A stretch of DNA of 62,971 nucleotides from Strigomonas culicis (lineage: Eukaryota > Euglenozoa > Kinetoplastea > Trypanosomatida > Trypanosomatidae): contig AUXH01000029.1 of NCBI GenBank assembly GCA_000482145.1, positions 1-62,971 on the forward strand. Direction: 5' to 3'. The first letter of the stretch is position 1; every line of letters starts with the position of its first letter. This document shows, piece by piece, positions 1 to 9,758 of this stretch. A program made the position numbers and the translations under genes. Below the pieces are notes generated by a model, which worked only from the letters and a program-made list of their open reading frames with translations, was not told where the DNA came from and made no database searches.

Positions 1-201
1 GACTAACAAAAAAAAAAAAAAACTGAAAAAAAAAACTGTGTATTAAGTGGTAGAAAATCCAATAAAAACTAAAGAGTGTAAAGATGAATGAAAAGAAAAA
101 AAAGCCATGTAACATAATCAAAGAGAAGTGCAACCGAAGGTACCGTAATGAGAACCATACCGTCATTTTCTCAGCATAGTGAGCTGTCACTTCGAAGCAC
201 G
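1..201. other. AT-rich flank, no gene seen
   Basis: This stretch is rich in A runs and holds no credible coding sequence. It lies downstream of the broken minus-strand gene that follows, so it is probably that gene's 3' untranslated region and the start of the next gap. I see nothing else in it. Confidence 0.6.
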
Positions 202-1383
202 TTATTGAAATGTGGAATTACATCCATCAAACGCATCCTGCATCTGGTTGGAAGAAAACTGCCTTTCGTTCATTCCCCCAAAGCTACCTTGCCGCATGAA
301 GCTGCCTCTCGGCACCATCTGCTGCATTTCCATGTCTTGAAATGGGCCGTCATTCCCAAAGGACATTGGGCCTTGTGAGTTCGTCCAGATGCACACAGGT
401 GCTGGAGGTTCTTCGTCGTGAAAGGACATATCACGTTGAGAGTTATTCTGAGAAATCAGAATCATAGGATCATCGTTGCCGGTGCCGGCGAACTGGAAAA
501 AGACGCCGTCTGTCGTGATGCCGGAAAAGGCAACGCAACCGTACCCTGGTCCAAAGCTGAATGCATCGGTGCTCGGGGGGGGGGCAAAAAAGGGTTGCCC
601 GCCCGTTTGCGTGCAATTGGAGTAGCGCACGTAGCCATAAGCGGACCCAACCACTGGGGGGGGGGGAGTCTTTGAATTCGAAGAGTAGATGAAGGCGCCC
701 TTGCAGTTCTGGCAGTTGACGTAGTCCACTGTAAGCATGGAAGAGTCACGCACATCCACAAAGTATTTGGACGTGCTGCTCGTCACATCGACGTTCCAAT
801 GTGGGCGGCGTTGTAGGCGTTGATACGAGTGATGTAGAAGGCGCTGTAGAAAAACGGGGGCATTCCCACGGTCTTGCCAATATGGAACACATCACCGCCC
901 GTGTCACCGCTGGCCAGGTCACCGTCGTGTCCACAAGATTGATGGTGACGTAGTACTGCGGGGCAACATTCATCAGCACAAACAGGGGCGTCGTGCCGTT
1001 CATAGTGGCCTTTGTTTAGAGAAGTAGAAGTTCGAGTACCGCGGCAGATAGTTTTGCAGCGTGATGGTGCTGTTCGTCACTTCTGCATTCACAAGCGACA
1101 GGTTCAACGCATATACTGTAGCACTGGGGGCACTGGTAAACCCCAAGAAACGCAAACCGTTCCCACGGACTTCCGCGTCTGCAATATTTACCACCGCGAC
1201 TGCCGTGGCCAGTGTCATACCCGTGAAATCGTATGTCATACCATTGTACTTGGCGTCGCCCTTTTCAATTGTCATTGAACCGTTTATAATTACAGTAGTG
1301 TCAGCGGCAATGGGTGGGACCGTGTTCACGAGTAACACAAGCCATGTCAGCAAAACGGCGCTGATAATAGATGCTCCTTTCAT
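202..1383 (-). pseudogene. Frame-broken secreted/surface beta-helix-like glycoprotein
   Basis: Three minus-strand reading segments follow one another in different frames and appear to be one protein. Segment one starts at 1383 with a clear signal peptide (MKGASIISAVLLTWLVLLV, then an Ala-rich cleavage region). It continues as a Thr/Val/Asn-rich sequence with repeated short strands and N-glycosylation-type sites, and hits a TGA at 1002. The sequence goes on in the second frame (1001 to about 920), then in the third frame (about 920 to 787), and returns to the first frame from 786 to the TAA at 204-202. Each change fits loss of one base (near 1015, 920 and 787). The end is rich in Gln, Met and Phe, and two C-runs on the coding strand encode Pro runs. 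The fold looks like the right-handed beta-helix of DGF-1-like surface proteins, but that is only a resemblance. It may be a true pseudogene or an assembly error in a multicopy family. Confidence 0.55.
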
Positions 1384-1704
1384 TGCTGTGTGAGATAGTG
1401 AAAAGGGGAAAAAAAAGAGAAAAATGAATGATAGAAGAGAGAAAAAAAAAGAATGTAAAAATGAAAGGTAAAAAGTATCTAAACGCAAGAAGAGGCAAAA
1501 AAAAAAAACGAAGAGCGTAATAAGAAAACAGAGGAAAGAGAAACGAAAGATACTTGCATACACAGTGAACCAAAAAAAAAGGGGGGCGGAAAAGCATTAG
1601 CATAGGCCACAGTGGCTCCTTCTCCCGAGTCAAGTGTGGAAAGCAGATCTGTTTACTACAATAATTATAAGGATACAAAGGGAGAAATAGTGAATGACAT
1701 GAAC
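1384..1704. other. Intergenic, polypyrimidine on minus strand
   Basis: A purine-rich plus strand (long A/G runs at about 1390-1530 and 1572-1590) is a polypyrimidine tract when read on the minus strand. It probably supplies the trans-splice signal of the gene at 1383. No gene is seen. Confidence 0.5.
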
Positions 1705-4155
1705 TCACCAATCGCTATATTTGATGAATTTGATCCATTCCTCTTCAACGCCATCTGTACAAACTTTATCGCGCATCCTAGAAGAGATGAAAACTTCTTT
1801 CAGTGACTTCAAAGATGGTATCACACGTAAGTCGCGTACATTACTACAGCATTGTAGCCACAAGTGTGTCAAGCGCGTACAGTTTTCCAATGGTGAAATA
1901 TCCGCCACCGGTGTTAATCCCATATAAAGGATTTCCAGTGCAGACATAACTTCCAGAGAAGCAATGCTCTGTAAATATTGACAACCTTGTATTTTCAGCA
2001 CCTTTATTAACGTACAGTTTCGTAATGGTTCAATACTGCTCACAGATGTATCAGAAAGATCAAGCTCTTGAAGTGATGTCATGCCCACCAGTGAGTCAAT
2101 GCTCTTAATGCGCGAACAGCTAGACAAAACTAACCTTTTCATTTGAGTACACTTGAGCAATGGAGTAATATCCTCCACGTATGTTTCGGCTAGACAAAGC
2201 TCTTCGAGTGCCATCATATGCTCAAGACCCGTAATGATGTGCAGTTGTTTGCACCAAAGGAGTCCCATCGTTTTTATCTGGGTGCACTGACGCAAGGGTG
2301 TAAGGTTTTCTACTGAAGTAACAGATAGACAAAGCTCCTCCAATGTCTTCATATTTGCTAGTGCGCCAATGGTATCCAAGTTGCGGCATAACGTAAGCTT
2401 CAGCTTCCTTATCCGAGTACAGTTTTCAAGATGATCAATGCAGCTCACGGATGTTTCGCTTAAATCCAGCTCCTCTAGTGCGGTCATGTCTTCTAATACG
2501 ATTGTGCTGTCAAATGCAGAGCACTGTTTCACAACAAGACTTCTTAGCTGAAGGCAGTTTTCAAGTGAAACAACAATATCCATCGCTGGGGCTCCCTTTA
2601 CATCCAACGTGGTTAAGTCCTTCATGTTCCTCAAGGTGGCCAAACTTTGAAGGGCGTCGCATTCTCCTAAAAACAATTCCCGCATTCGCGTGCATTTAGC
2701 GAGTGGTGTGATGTCGTTTACGGATGTGTTATTCAAATTCAGAACAGTGAGCATTTCCATGTCCTTCAGAGGTGCAATATTTTGCACATTTTTGCACCCT
2801 TGTAGCCACAGTATTTCCATCTGAGTGCAGTTCTTCAGAGGAGTGAGGTCCTTCACCGATGCGCCACTCAACACAAGTTTTGTTAGAAGCGTCATACCAC
2901 TCAAAGGGACAATAGTGTCTACGCCAGAACATTCCTTCATAATTAACTGTTCCATCTTGACGCAGCGGCGTAGTGGTGTGAGATCTGTTACATGGGAATA
3001 GGATACATTCATCTTGCATAGTATCTCCATGTCCTCCACCCCATGGATTGTATGTAGCTGCGTGCACCTTCTTAGATGCAGTACGCGAAGTGCAGAGCAC
3101 TGCTTTAGGGCAGCTAGGCTTGTCACGTTGGTTCTACTCAGATACAGATGCGTCAGCCTCTTTGCGCCACTCAGAACAGACAAGTCAGTGATAGAAGTAG
3201 CGCTGAGATCTACTTGTTCAAGTAAACATAAACCTTCTAGCCCTACAAAATTTGTCAAATGAGTGCATCCATGCAACCTTAATCGTTTTAGAGTTTTGCA
3301 ATACCGAAGGTCGTCAATATTGTTCACTGCTGAGTATGATAGGTTCACACTCTCCAGCGCGGGTAGAACCTTAATACCAACCATGGATTTCAGCTGATCA
3401 CAATGAAGAAATCGTATTTCGTTCAAATGCTTCAGGTCCCCGCAACAGTGGAGTGTCCTGAGATCTTTTACTGCGGAGTAGCTCAGATCAAGCATCTGCA
3501 GAGCAACAAATGACTCCAACCCGGCAAGATGGAAGAGGTTTTTACACGCAGAGAGGTCTAGTTTTCTTAGCCAGGTACACGCAGCTAGTGCATCCAAAAT
3601 ACTATCGCACCTATAATCGTCGCCGTCATCCATCTTCAGCTCCAGCAGGTGGGTGTACAGGGGCACATTGGACGCGAGTACAGGCGTGTCCGTGAGCAAC
3701 ACGTCCAGCACACGGCGCACAGTTTGGGGTTCATTTGTCTCCATGTGCTGCAGCTCAATGGCGCGCGGTTGTGTCATCTGCAGCCACCACAGCATATACT
3801 CCAGTCGCTTGATATCGCGCACGTTGATGATGCAGAGAGGGTAGTCGGGCCGTGCTTCCTCTCTCACAAAGTGCACCGCATGGGCCAAGCCCGTGGTGCC
3901 GACACGCAGTACCTTCACTTCTCTTTGGAGTCTCATGAAGTCATTGTCGTCGTCGTCGTCACTCTCTTCAAAGGGGTCGTTTTCCGCATTGTAACGGGTT
4001 TCTGTCACTTCGTCCACAGCGCCGTGCAGCTCACCCAGGGCTCTGGCGTTGAGCGATGAGGCGAGCAGCGCGTACGGCACCTGTGGCATGTACTCGATGG
4101 CCAACTGCACACTCGCCTCCATGAGGGGTGTCCACCAGCCAGCAAGATCTGTCAT
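1705..4155 (-). CDS. Leucine-rich-repeat protein, ~24 LRRs
   Basis: The product has 816 residues. Residues 1-150 are non-repetitive and include an acidic Asp run near residue 70. From about residue 190 to the end the protein is a regular solenoid of leucine-rich repeats. The repeats come in pairs with a strikingly constant period of 45 residues (135 bases). One member carries an LxxCTxM core and an LxLxxC strand, and the other an LxxLDLSxTSV strand followed by a short DIxPL turn. One module has 46 residues. No signal peptide or membrane segment is visible, so a cytosolic or nuclear protein-binding role is likely. Trypanosomatids have many such proteins (the LRRP/ESAG8-like group), but I cannot assign an exact member. 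The ATG at 4155 is the first in frame and fits the start of the conserved-looking head. Confidence 0.85.
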   Translation of the reverse strand: MTDLAGWWTPLMEASVQLAIEYMPQVPYALLASSLNARALGELHGAVDEVTETRYNAENDPFEESDDDDDNDFMRLQREVKVLRVGTTGLAHAVHFVREEARPDYPLCIINVRDIKRLEYMLWWLQMTQPRAIELQHMETNEPQTVRRVLDVLLTDTPVLASNVPLYTHLLELKMDDGDDYRCDSILDALAACTWLRKLDLSACKNLFHLAGLESFVALQMLDLSYSAVKDLRTLHCCGDLKHLNEIRFLHCDQLKSMVGIKVLPALESVNLSYSAVNNIDDLRYCKTLKRLRLHGCTHLTNFVGLEGLCLLEQVDLSATSITDLSVLSGAKRLTHLYLSRTNVTSLAALKQCSALRVLHLRRCTQLHTIHGVEDMEILCKMNVSYSHVTDLTPLRRCVKMEQLIMKECSGVDTIVPLSGMTLLTKLVLSGASVKDLTPLKNCTQMEILWLQGCKNVQNIAPLKDMEMLTVLNLNNTSVNDITPLAKCTRMRELFLGECDALQSLATLRNMKDLTTLDVKGAPAMDIVVSLENCLQLRSLVVKQCSAFDSTIVLEDMTALEELDLSETSVSCIDHLENCTRIRKLKLTLCRNLDTIGALANMKTLEELCLSVTSVENLTPLRQCTQIKTMGLLWCKQLHIITGLEHMMALEELCLAETYVEDITPLLKCTQMKRLVLSSCSRIKSIDSLVGMTSLQELDLSDTSVSSIEPLRNCTLIKVLKIQGCQYLQSIASLEVMSALEILYMGLTPVADISPLENCTRLTHLWLQCCSNVRDLRVIPSLKSLKEVFISSRMRDKVCTDGVEEEWIKFIKYSDW

Positions 4156-4440
4156 CTTACGGGAGTCTCTTCCGCACCAACAGGGTAGAAGGATAACAAG
4201 ACCTGAAACAGGTAGCTTATGAGAAATCTTACAAAAAAGAATGCGATAACAACTGGGTGTAAAGTCAAAAGTCCTTAATCCAACTAAAAAAAAAACTGTA
4301 GCAAATACTATACAGAAAAAGAGAGAGAGAGGGAGTGGGGGGGGGGTATGGATGAAGCATTATGGCGCTCAATAGTGACCACAAGTGAGTTGGAGTAACG
4401 AGGAACGAACGCACGGGTGGACTCGAATAAGAAGGTGCCT
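4156..4440. other. Intergenic gap
   Basis: AT-rich spacer with GA-repeat and G-run stretches at about 4318-4347. No intact gene is seen. It lies just downstream of a decayed minus-strand membrane-protein remnant. Confidence 0.4.
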
Positions 4441-4781
4441 CTAGCATGTCGCACCATCACATCTGCTGTGAGTCAACAAAGCACTGTGATGCAGAGCTCC
4501 GAAGAGGAACACCACTCCTAGGCACAGATAGTATTCTTCGATGTATGCATTGTATCACATGGAGATAATCGTCCTAAAAAGAGAATCGCAACGCCTGTCA
4601 TAAACAAGAGGGCGTAGATAAAGGGTACCTCGTGAATTGAATTGCTTTCGTTTTTGAAAACAAATTCTGTTGAAAAGTCTCTTACTATAAGAAAAACAAA
4701 AAGTGGAGGAGCAACACACGAAGAGTTAGAGAATCAAAGGCCCAGATGCGTGCGCATGTACCAGAGGGTTTTGTACAACAT
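4441..4781 (-). pseudogene. Decayed small membrane-protein remnant
   Basis: Minus-strand reading from an ATG at 4781 gives a protein-like sequence interrupted by a TGA at 4736-4734. It then continues for about 70 residues to a TAG at 4520-4518. This part contains a convincing hydrophobic segment (PFIYALLFMTGVAILFLGRL). In the neighbouring frame, from about 4554 to the TAG at 4443-4441, a second hydrophobic segment (YYLCLGVVFLFGALHHSALL) follows at once. One stop and one frameshift would therefore separate this from a two-membrane-span protein. The family is not recognised and I see no clear resemblance to the neighbouring TMEM8-like gene. It could be a pseudogene or an active gene with sequence errors. 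Confidence 0.4.
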
Positions 4782-5013
4782 TCTTTTTTGTTTTCGTCTT
4801 TAGCAATAGGTTTCTAAGCTTCACCAAGCTCTTGTAAGCAGGTGAACACAAACGCATATGAAAAGAAAAACAATAAAAGGGGGGAAAACGTCTGGTCGCA
4901 GTTTAGTATATATATTGAAGTAGAACACTCACAGATTAGAATTGTTAAAATGAGTAGTATTTCCTGCTACACCTTTTTAATTTCTTTAGACTCAGGTGTG
5001 CCATCTATTTCTA
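4782..5013. other. Intergenic gap
   Basis: AT-rich spacer on the 3' side of the TMEM8-like gene, probably its 3' untranslated region. Nothing else is seen. Confidence 0.4.
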
Positions 5014-5709
5014 TTATGCACGAAAGATAACGGATGTAGAACTGATTCTTGTAGCGTCGTCTGTTTTCTGTGCTCTCTGATACTTGATGCCTGACCACAT
5101 GATATACACACCAACGCCTACAAGTAAATGAAACATGCCGTGAAAAATGCGCAACGGATCCGTCTTATCGTCAAGACCACGAATAAAAAAAAGTGCTGAA
5201 AGCAGCGTCACGAAAACACCAATTGCTACACGCCTAAGATTGAGAAACGCCCGTTTCTGTGGATATAATAGCAATGAGATGATGGGAAAAGGGACTGCAA
5301 AGAGCACAGGGCCTGCAGTATAGCGTTCATCCCATGGGTATCCCTCCTGTAGGATCATCACAACAAAAAAGGAGAGAAAGTAGATGTAATTTCTCGTTTC
5401 TGCCTTTTCAAATAATGTCAGGTGATAGCAAATATTCATGAAGGAAGAGATGGCCGTAATATTATCCAGACGATGCCACTGCAGTGGGCGAAGTATAATT
5501 GCTGTGTCTGCAATCTCACAGTAGTGGTACATAAACGAAAAGATAGTGGTGAAGAGAGCACTCACGCACTCAAAGGGAAATCCGCGTCTAAACAAGACAG
5601 CAGAAGTCCATACGAAAGGAATATGTGTAATAAAACACACAATAACTTCACCCCACACGTTGCTTCCGGGGTCTGCTGAGCCAAAAGCAACCGCATCATC
5701 GTTGCCCAT
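5014..5709 (-). CDS. TMEM8/myomaker-like (DUF3522) multi-pass membrane protein
   Basis: The product has 231 residues and about seven hydrophobic segments. It shows the layout of the CREST superfamily (alkaline ceramidase, PAQR, Per1, SID-1, TMEM8): Ser58 and His62 in FSFMYHYCE, Asp82 in LQWHRLDN, and His190 and His194 in FHGMFHLLVG near the end. In that superfamily the Ser, three His and Asp form a probable metal-binding hydrolase site facing the membrane. The length suits a core-only member without the extracellular part of TMEM8. In animals relatives act in GPI-anchor lipid processing (PGAP6) or cell fusion (myomaker). Here the substrate is unknown, and a lipid or GPI-related hydrolase is an inference. 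The start is the first ATG, a little upstream of the first hydrophobic segment. Confidence 0.7.
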   Translation of the reverse strand: MGNDDAVAFGSADPGSNVWGEVIVCFITHIPFVWTSAVLFRRGFPFECVSALFTTIFSFMYHYCEIADTAIILRPLQWHRLDNITAISSFMNICYHLTLFEKAETRNYIYFLSFFVVMILQEGYPWDERYTAGPVLFAVPFPIISLLLYPQKRAFLNLRRVAIGVFVTLLSALFFIRGLDDKTDPLRIFHGMFHLLVGVGVYIMWSGIKYQRAQKTDDATRISSTSVIFRA

Positions 5710-5896
5710 TAGAAAGAGGAACTATTACGAAATGGAAAAATAAGAGAGGGTCGGTGGGTGGAAGAAGATCAGAAGGAAGAGAAAGGGACGACAAATAAAG
5801 ACAGTACAGGACCACATACACATGCATGTATACAAAAACTCCGGCCTCGAGAGAGGGCAAGAGCGAGAAGGAGAAAGGGTAAGAGTATACACATGA

Positions 5897-6622
5897 CTAA
5901 ACAGGCTGCAACTCCTCAAAGCCAAACCGACACACAACGGTTCGACCATTGAAAACACTCTTATGCACTTGTGCAATCACAGTCGCGGCCTTCTCTTTCG
6001 ATGACAACGTGCAAACAACGGCTAGATGGTCGTCAAACTCATTAGTATCACTCGCGCCACCGCCCCTTGCCCTTGTAACGCCATCAGACCCAGTAGTATC
6101 AATTCTTTTTCGCTTTTCGCTGGCCTCATTGTTGTCCATATCCGCATCAGAACTGAGCAGCACTCGGATGTCAGTTGACGTTTCCTTCGCCTTCGCTTCT
6201 ACATAGTCCACAATAGAGGAAAGAAACTCCTTCTTGTCCGCCTCCGAGCTTTGTACATAATCCGACAGCTTAATGACATTCGTCAGCAGCACGCAACGCG
6301 ATGGGTGCCCTGCTGGCTCGTCCGATCCAAGCAAGCGTTTCCGCTTTTTGTATAAGGACTGGTCACTCCGCTTGGCCTTCCACCGCTTTTCAATGTCTTC
6401 TTCAATCAAATTAATAACATCCTCCACCGCGAGATGCTGCAGCGGTATCTCCTTTAGCACACGATTCATCCAAAAGCTAGCCACGCTCTCCCACTGCTTC
6501 TCGTAAAAATGGTAGTTTGCCCGCTCTTTCAGATACTCAGGCATCTTCAAATCTTGTTTTGAAAAGAGCAGTTGGCGGCCGGTACTGCCGTAGACGACCA
6601 GTGATGAGGAAGATGTATCCAT
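5897..6622 (-). CDS. UHM/RRM-type protein, putative splicing factor
   Basis: The product has 241 residues. The N-terminal third (to about 105) is charged and helical. From about residue 105 a segment (PSRCVLLTNVI) matches the first strand of U2AF-homology motifs, the modified RRMs of U2AF, PUF60 and SPF45. An acidic and Lys-rich loop of about 60 residues follows. The final part (LAVVCTLSSKEKAATVIAQV, then FNGRTVVCRF) matches helix 2 and strand 4 of the same fold. The usual Arg-X-Phe ligand-binding motif reads Ser-Val-Phe here, so peptide binding may differ. A role in pre-mRNA or trans-splicing is an inference from the fold. A GTG precedes the chosen ATG directly, but 6622 is the true first ATG. 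Confidence 0.6.
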   Translation of the reverse strand: MDTSSSSLVVYGSTGRQLLFSKQDLKMPEYLKERANYHFYEKQWESVASFWMNRVLKEIPLQHLAVEDVINLIEEDIEKRWKAKRSDQSLYKKRKRLLGSDEPAGHPSRCVLLTNVIKLSDYVQSSEADKKEFLSSIVDYVEAKAKETSTDIRVLLSSDADMDNNEASEKRKRIDTTGSDGVTRARGGGASDTNEFDDHLAVVCTLSSKEKAATVIAQVHKSVFNGRTVVCRFGFEELQPV

Positions 6623-6968
6623 CACAGCAGCGCTGTGTAAGAAGAAGGTGCAGAGACAATAATATCTATTTGATTAGAAGAAAGGTGTTCCAAAGAAAGA
6701 GAATGAGAGGAGAGAGAGAAAATAGAAAAGGGAAAACGAACAAGGGCGGGGGGGAAAAAAAATGGCTCACAAGAAGTGAAAAGGAAATGAAAACAGAATG
6801 GTTGCATACACTAACGTATGGAGCGCCCTTCGTCTATACAAATCTCTCTAATAGAATCTATATCTATACGGTCATGAATTTTTTATTCTAGTTGGTGATC
6901 TTCTTGAATGCGGTGTGGCGAGATGTCTTGTCACAGTAGCTGCTCCTGGTCTATAGAGGTTCAGCAAC
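6623..6968. other. Intergenic gap
   Basis: AT-rich spacer between two minus-strand genes. The A/G-rich plus strand at about 6700-6800 reads as a polypyrimidine tract on the minus strand and is a likely trans-splice signal for the gene at 6622. No gene is seen. Confidence 0.5.
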
Positions 6969-8948
6969 CTAAATGGTCCGCGCCTTTAGGGTCGGCACGG
7001 GAGGAATCAGCTCATCGTCCGAGTCCTCCGCACTCAATTCATGGGACGGCAACGTGGGAAAACTAATCGCTCCTGGATTAAAAAGATCCTCGTCACAAGA
7101 AGGCACGGTGGCAAGTTGTGAGCCACTAAAAGATGAAGTCTTCTTAACAAATAGAGGCATTTCGAACTGCACCTGCTTCTTTGCTTGTTGATGAGACTGA
7201 GGCGCAATCGTCTCAGGAGAAAGTGAATCGCGCTCAGCAGACAAACCGGGTATCGATGTGTCTCGTACTAACCCGGAAAGCTCTGGGTCTCTATACTTTG
7301 GCGACTGTTTATTGGGAACCGCAGTCTTCTCTCGATCCGAAGCAGAGTGTACTCGCGCTTCAAAAGCATTTGAAAAAGACACCAACTTGGCGTGTATTTG
7401 TCTTTGAGACGCTACCGCGCTATCCAGATGGCGTAGCACCTCTGCTTCTGTTGCATGCGTCGAGTCGCTAGGAATGAGCGAGTCTAGCAGTGCTTCCACA
7501 TCGGTCTCAAGTATTCGACGAACCTGCTCCGCGTCCGCTTCGCGCTTCGTTATTACCGTCTCGAGCTCGCTTAGGTCCAATTCGATCTGAGTGAGATAAG
7601 TGGAAATCTCATCGAACATGCGTAGCTCAGGCTCAGGTGAATCTGGCGCGCCTACCGTGGCTGTTGGTGCAACGAGGTCCGGCATGTGAGTGGCATGTCC
7701 TTCCCGCTCTGACTCGGTAGGAGATTGTCGGACGATGGGATCAACATGTCGACGGTTGTATCCTTGTTGCAGCTTTAGAGAGCTCCTCATCGATATTGGA
7801 GAAAGACTAGGAAGCGGCCCAAGTGCACCTTTTGCACCAAGAGGCTTGCTCTCCGTAGGCCGGAGGCCCTGTCTGCAGCCTCCATGCGCAAATTCGCGGA
7901 ATAGCCCCACAAGCATGATGGCACCATCCCTTTCTGTTTCCAAGCGTTCGCGTGCTTCTTGTTCTGCAAGTAGCTGGTGGCTCAGCAGTCTTGCTTGGTC
8001 TTCCACACGTCGCAACTCAGCAGAGTCACAGGCTTTTTCTTCCACCGCGCGCAGTGCCTCCCGAGCAGTGCAAAGTTCTCGTTCTAGATCCTTGTTTGCT
8101 GCTGCCATCTCAGCTAAAAGTGATTTCTTACAGTGCATAGTATCACCCTTTCCCGCAGTAAACGAACTGTGATCTGCCGATGAATCACCGCGAGTGTCCT
8201 GTTGCCACGGATGTCGAGAAGAGGAAGAACAAGAGAAGCGCGGTGAAACGACAAGACGCCCGCTCACAGCCAGTGGGGGATTATCGTGCTTTCCGTGTGG
8301 TACTGGTGGTTGCTCGGTGTTCAATCGTACACCTGGAAGTCGTTGTCCCTCCGGCTTTGAGATAGAAGAGGAGATGCTGGACTGGGCAGCTTGAACCAGA
8401 GCACAACAAGCAACTCTTTCACCGAGCTCAATTTCTCTCCGTGTTGACTGTTCCAACTCATCAAAAAGTACTGATACAGCGGTAGACAAACGGTGTGCTC
8501 TCAGTCGTGTGATATCATGGGCTCTTTCACTCTCAAACTGCTGTCGCTCCCAGTCATCTAACTGTGCAGCGAAACTATTCTGTGTGTTCTGCAGCTCTTG
8601 CTTCACGGAGAGATTTTGCTTCCGCATTTGCTCCATGGTTACCATCAGCCTCTCGTTGCGAATCAACGCGGCTTGTCGCTCCTTGTTAATCTGAGACACA
8701 GTGTCCTTCAGCACTTCAAGGCGGTGTACGTTAACCGCGTCTGCACTACAAAGCGATTCAAACTTTCTCTTGAGCAATACGCAATCATCGCATTTCTTGT
8801 TGATACCGTGAGTAGAAAGGGAACACTTGCCATCACCACTCAAAGTGGAGCACCGTTTTTTGTCTACGCTTGGACTCGAAAAGTTGCTTTTGAAAAGTTC
8901 TTGCGCAACGTTGTCCTTTTCCACAAGTGACGCCGGGTTGAAGTGCAT
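6969..8948 (-). CDS. Coiled-coil protein, unknown function
   Basis: The product has 659 residues and I do not recognise it. Residues 1-60 are polar and include Cys pairs (a CDDC motif near residue 54). Coiled-coil heptads run from about 60 to 190, again over about 270-350, and more weakly around 440-520. The linkers are Ser/Pro/Arg-rich and probably disordered. The tail is acidic with Pro-Pro turns. There is no membrane segment or enzyme motif. Proteins of this build in trypanosomatids are often cytoskeletal, for example of the basal body, flagellum or attachment zone, but that is only a guess from the architecture. The ATG at 8948 is the first in frame. Confidence 0.7.
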   Translation of the reverse strand: MHFNPASLVEKDNVAQELFKSNFSSPSVDKKRCSTLSGDGKCSLSTHGINKKCDDCVLLKRKFESLCSADAVNVHRLEVLKDTVSQINKERQAALIRNERLMVTMEQMRKQNLSVKQELQNTQNSFAAQLDDWERQQFESERAHDITRLRAHRLSTAVSVLFDELEQSTRREIELGERVACCALVQAAQSSISSSISKPEGQRLPGVRLNTEQPPVPHGKHDNPPLAVSGRLVVSPRFSCSSSSRHPWQQDTRGDSSADHSSFTAGKGDTMHCKKSLLAEMAAANKDLERELCTAREALRAVEEKACDSAELRRVEDQARLLSHQLLAEQEARERLETERDGAIMLVGLFREFAHGGCRQGLRPTESKPLGAKGALGPLPSLSPISMRSSLKLQQGYNRRHVDPIVRQSPTESEREGHATHMPDLVAPTATVGAPDSPEPELRMFDEISTYLTQIELDLSELETVITKREADAEQVRRILETDVEALLDSLIPSDSTHATEAEVLRHLDSAVASQRQIHAKLVSFSNAFEARVHSASDREKTAVPNKQSPKYRDPELSGLVRDTSIPGLSAERDSLSPETIAPQSHQQAKKQVQFEMPLFVKKTSSFSGSQLATVPSCDEDLFNPGAISFPTLPSHELSAEDSDDELIPPVPTLKARTI

Positions 8949-9758
8949 GCTTCAGCAAACAGTATCGAAAAGAAAACGCAGCGTATAATTGGTGTATAAA
9001 TATAACGAAGAGGTGTTGTACTACGAATGAAGAAGAAGGCAGAATCAGAGAGAAAGCATACAGTATTATAACAGCAACCACATCAAATACTATGATACTA
9101 CAAAGAGGGTAGAAAGCTCGACACGGAACTGTATGTGACTGTATCGAAAAAGTGAAACAGAAGAAACAACATAATATTTAAAAAGTGGTCGGTGGCTTTG
9201 AGCGATGCGCAGTGAGAAGGAGGGTGTTCCTTCATTTGCCCCTTTTCTGCTGTATATGTATATATTCTGATTTGCACGAGCGAAACTACTACATAACTCA
9301 AAAACTCATTTTCCTCAGATATGTTAATACAGTGGATCTCGGCATACTCAGCATTTATTTACGGTGTTTTCTCTTTTTTTTTCTTATTTTAGGATAAAGT
9401 AAATTACGTTTTGCCTTCTTTTTTTTTTTTGGTAGTATTTTTTTTTTTAGTGTTTGCTTCTTTGTCTCCTTTACACTTTATAGTACCACTATGGTGAACC
9501 AGTGTTGATTTGTATCCCTCTTCTTTGCGGGGAAATGCGACGGAAAGACAAATCGTGTGCGTAAACACAGGAGCAATGCTTCGACATCAACAATGAAGTA
9601 TTATAAAAAAAAAAAAACAAGAATAATAACGATAAAAGAGAAAAAAAAAGAGAAAAGGAGTTATACTATGAAACGCGCGAATGAAAAACAAGAAGAGAAT
9701 CAAGAACAAAACAGGAATGAGAAAAAAACAGACTCATGCGCAGGTATATCGACTATCA
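8949..9758. other. Intergenic gap, 810 bp
   Basis: AT-rich spacer with T runs at 9419-9450 and an A-rich segment at 9600-9720. It holds the 3' untranslated region of the degenerate kinesin gene and the splice signal of the coiled-coil gene. The reading frames in it are low-complexity Lys/Asn/Glu strings, which I do not take as genes. Confidence 0.5.

Noticed and set aside
4734..4736. TGA read as an amino acid (altered genetic code)
   Set aside because: All intact genes end at normal stops and none shows in-frame TGA, so reassignment is not supported by this single case.
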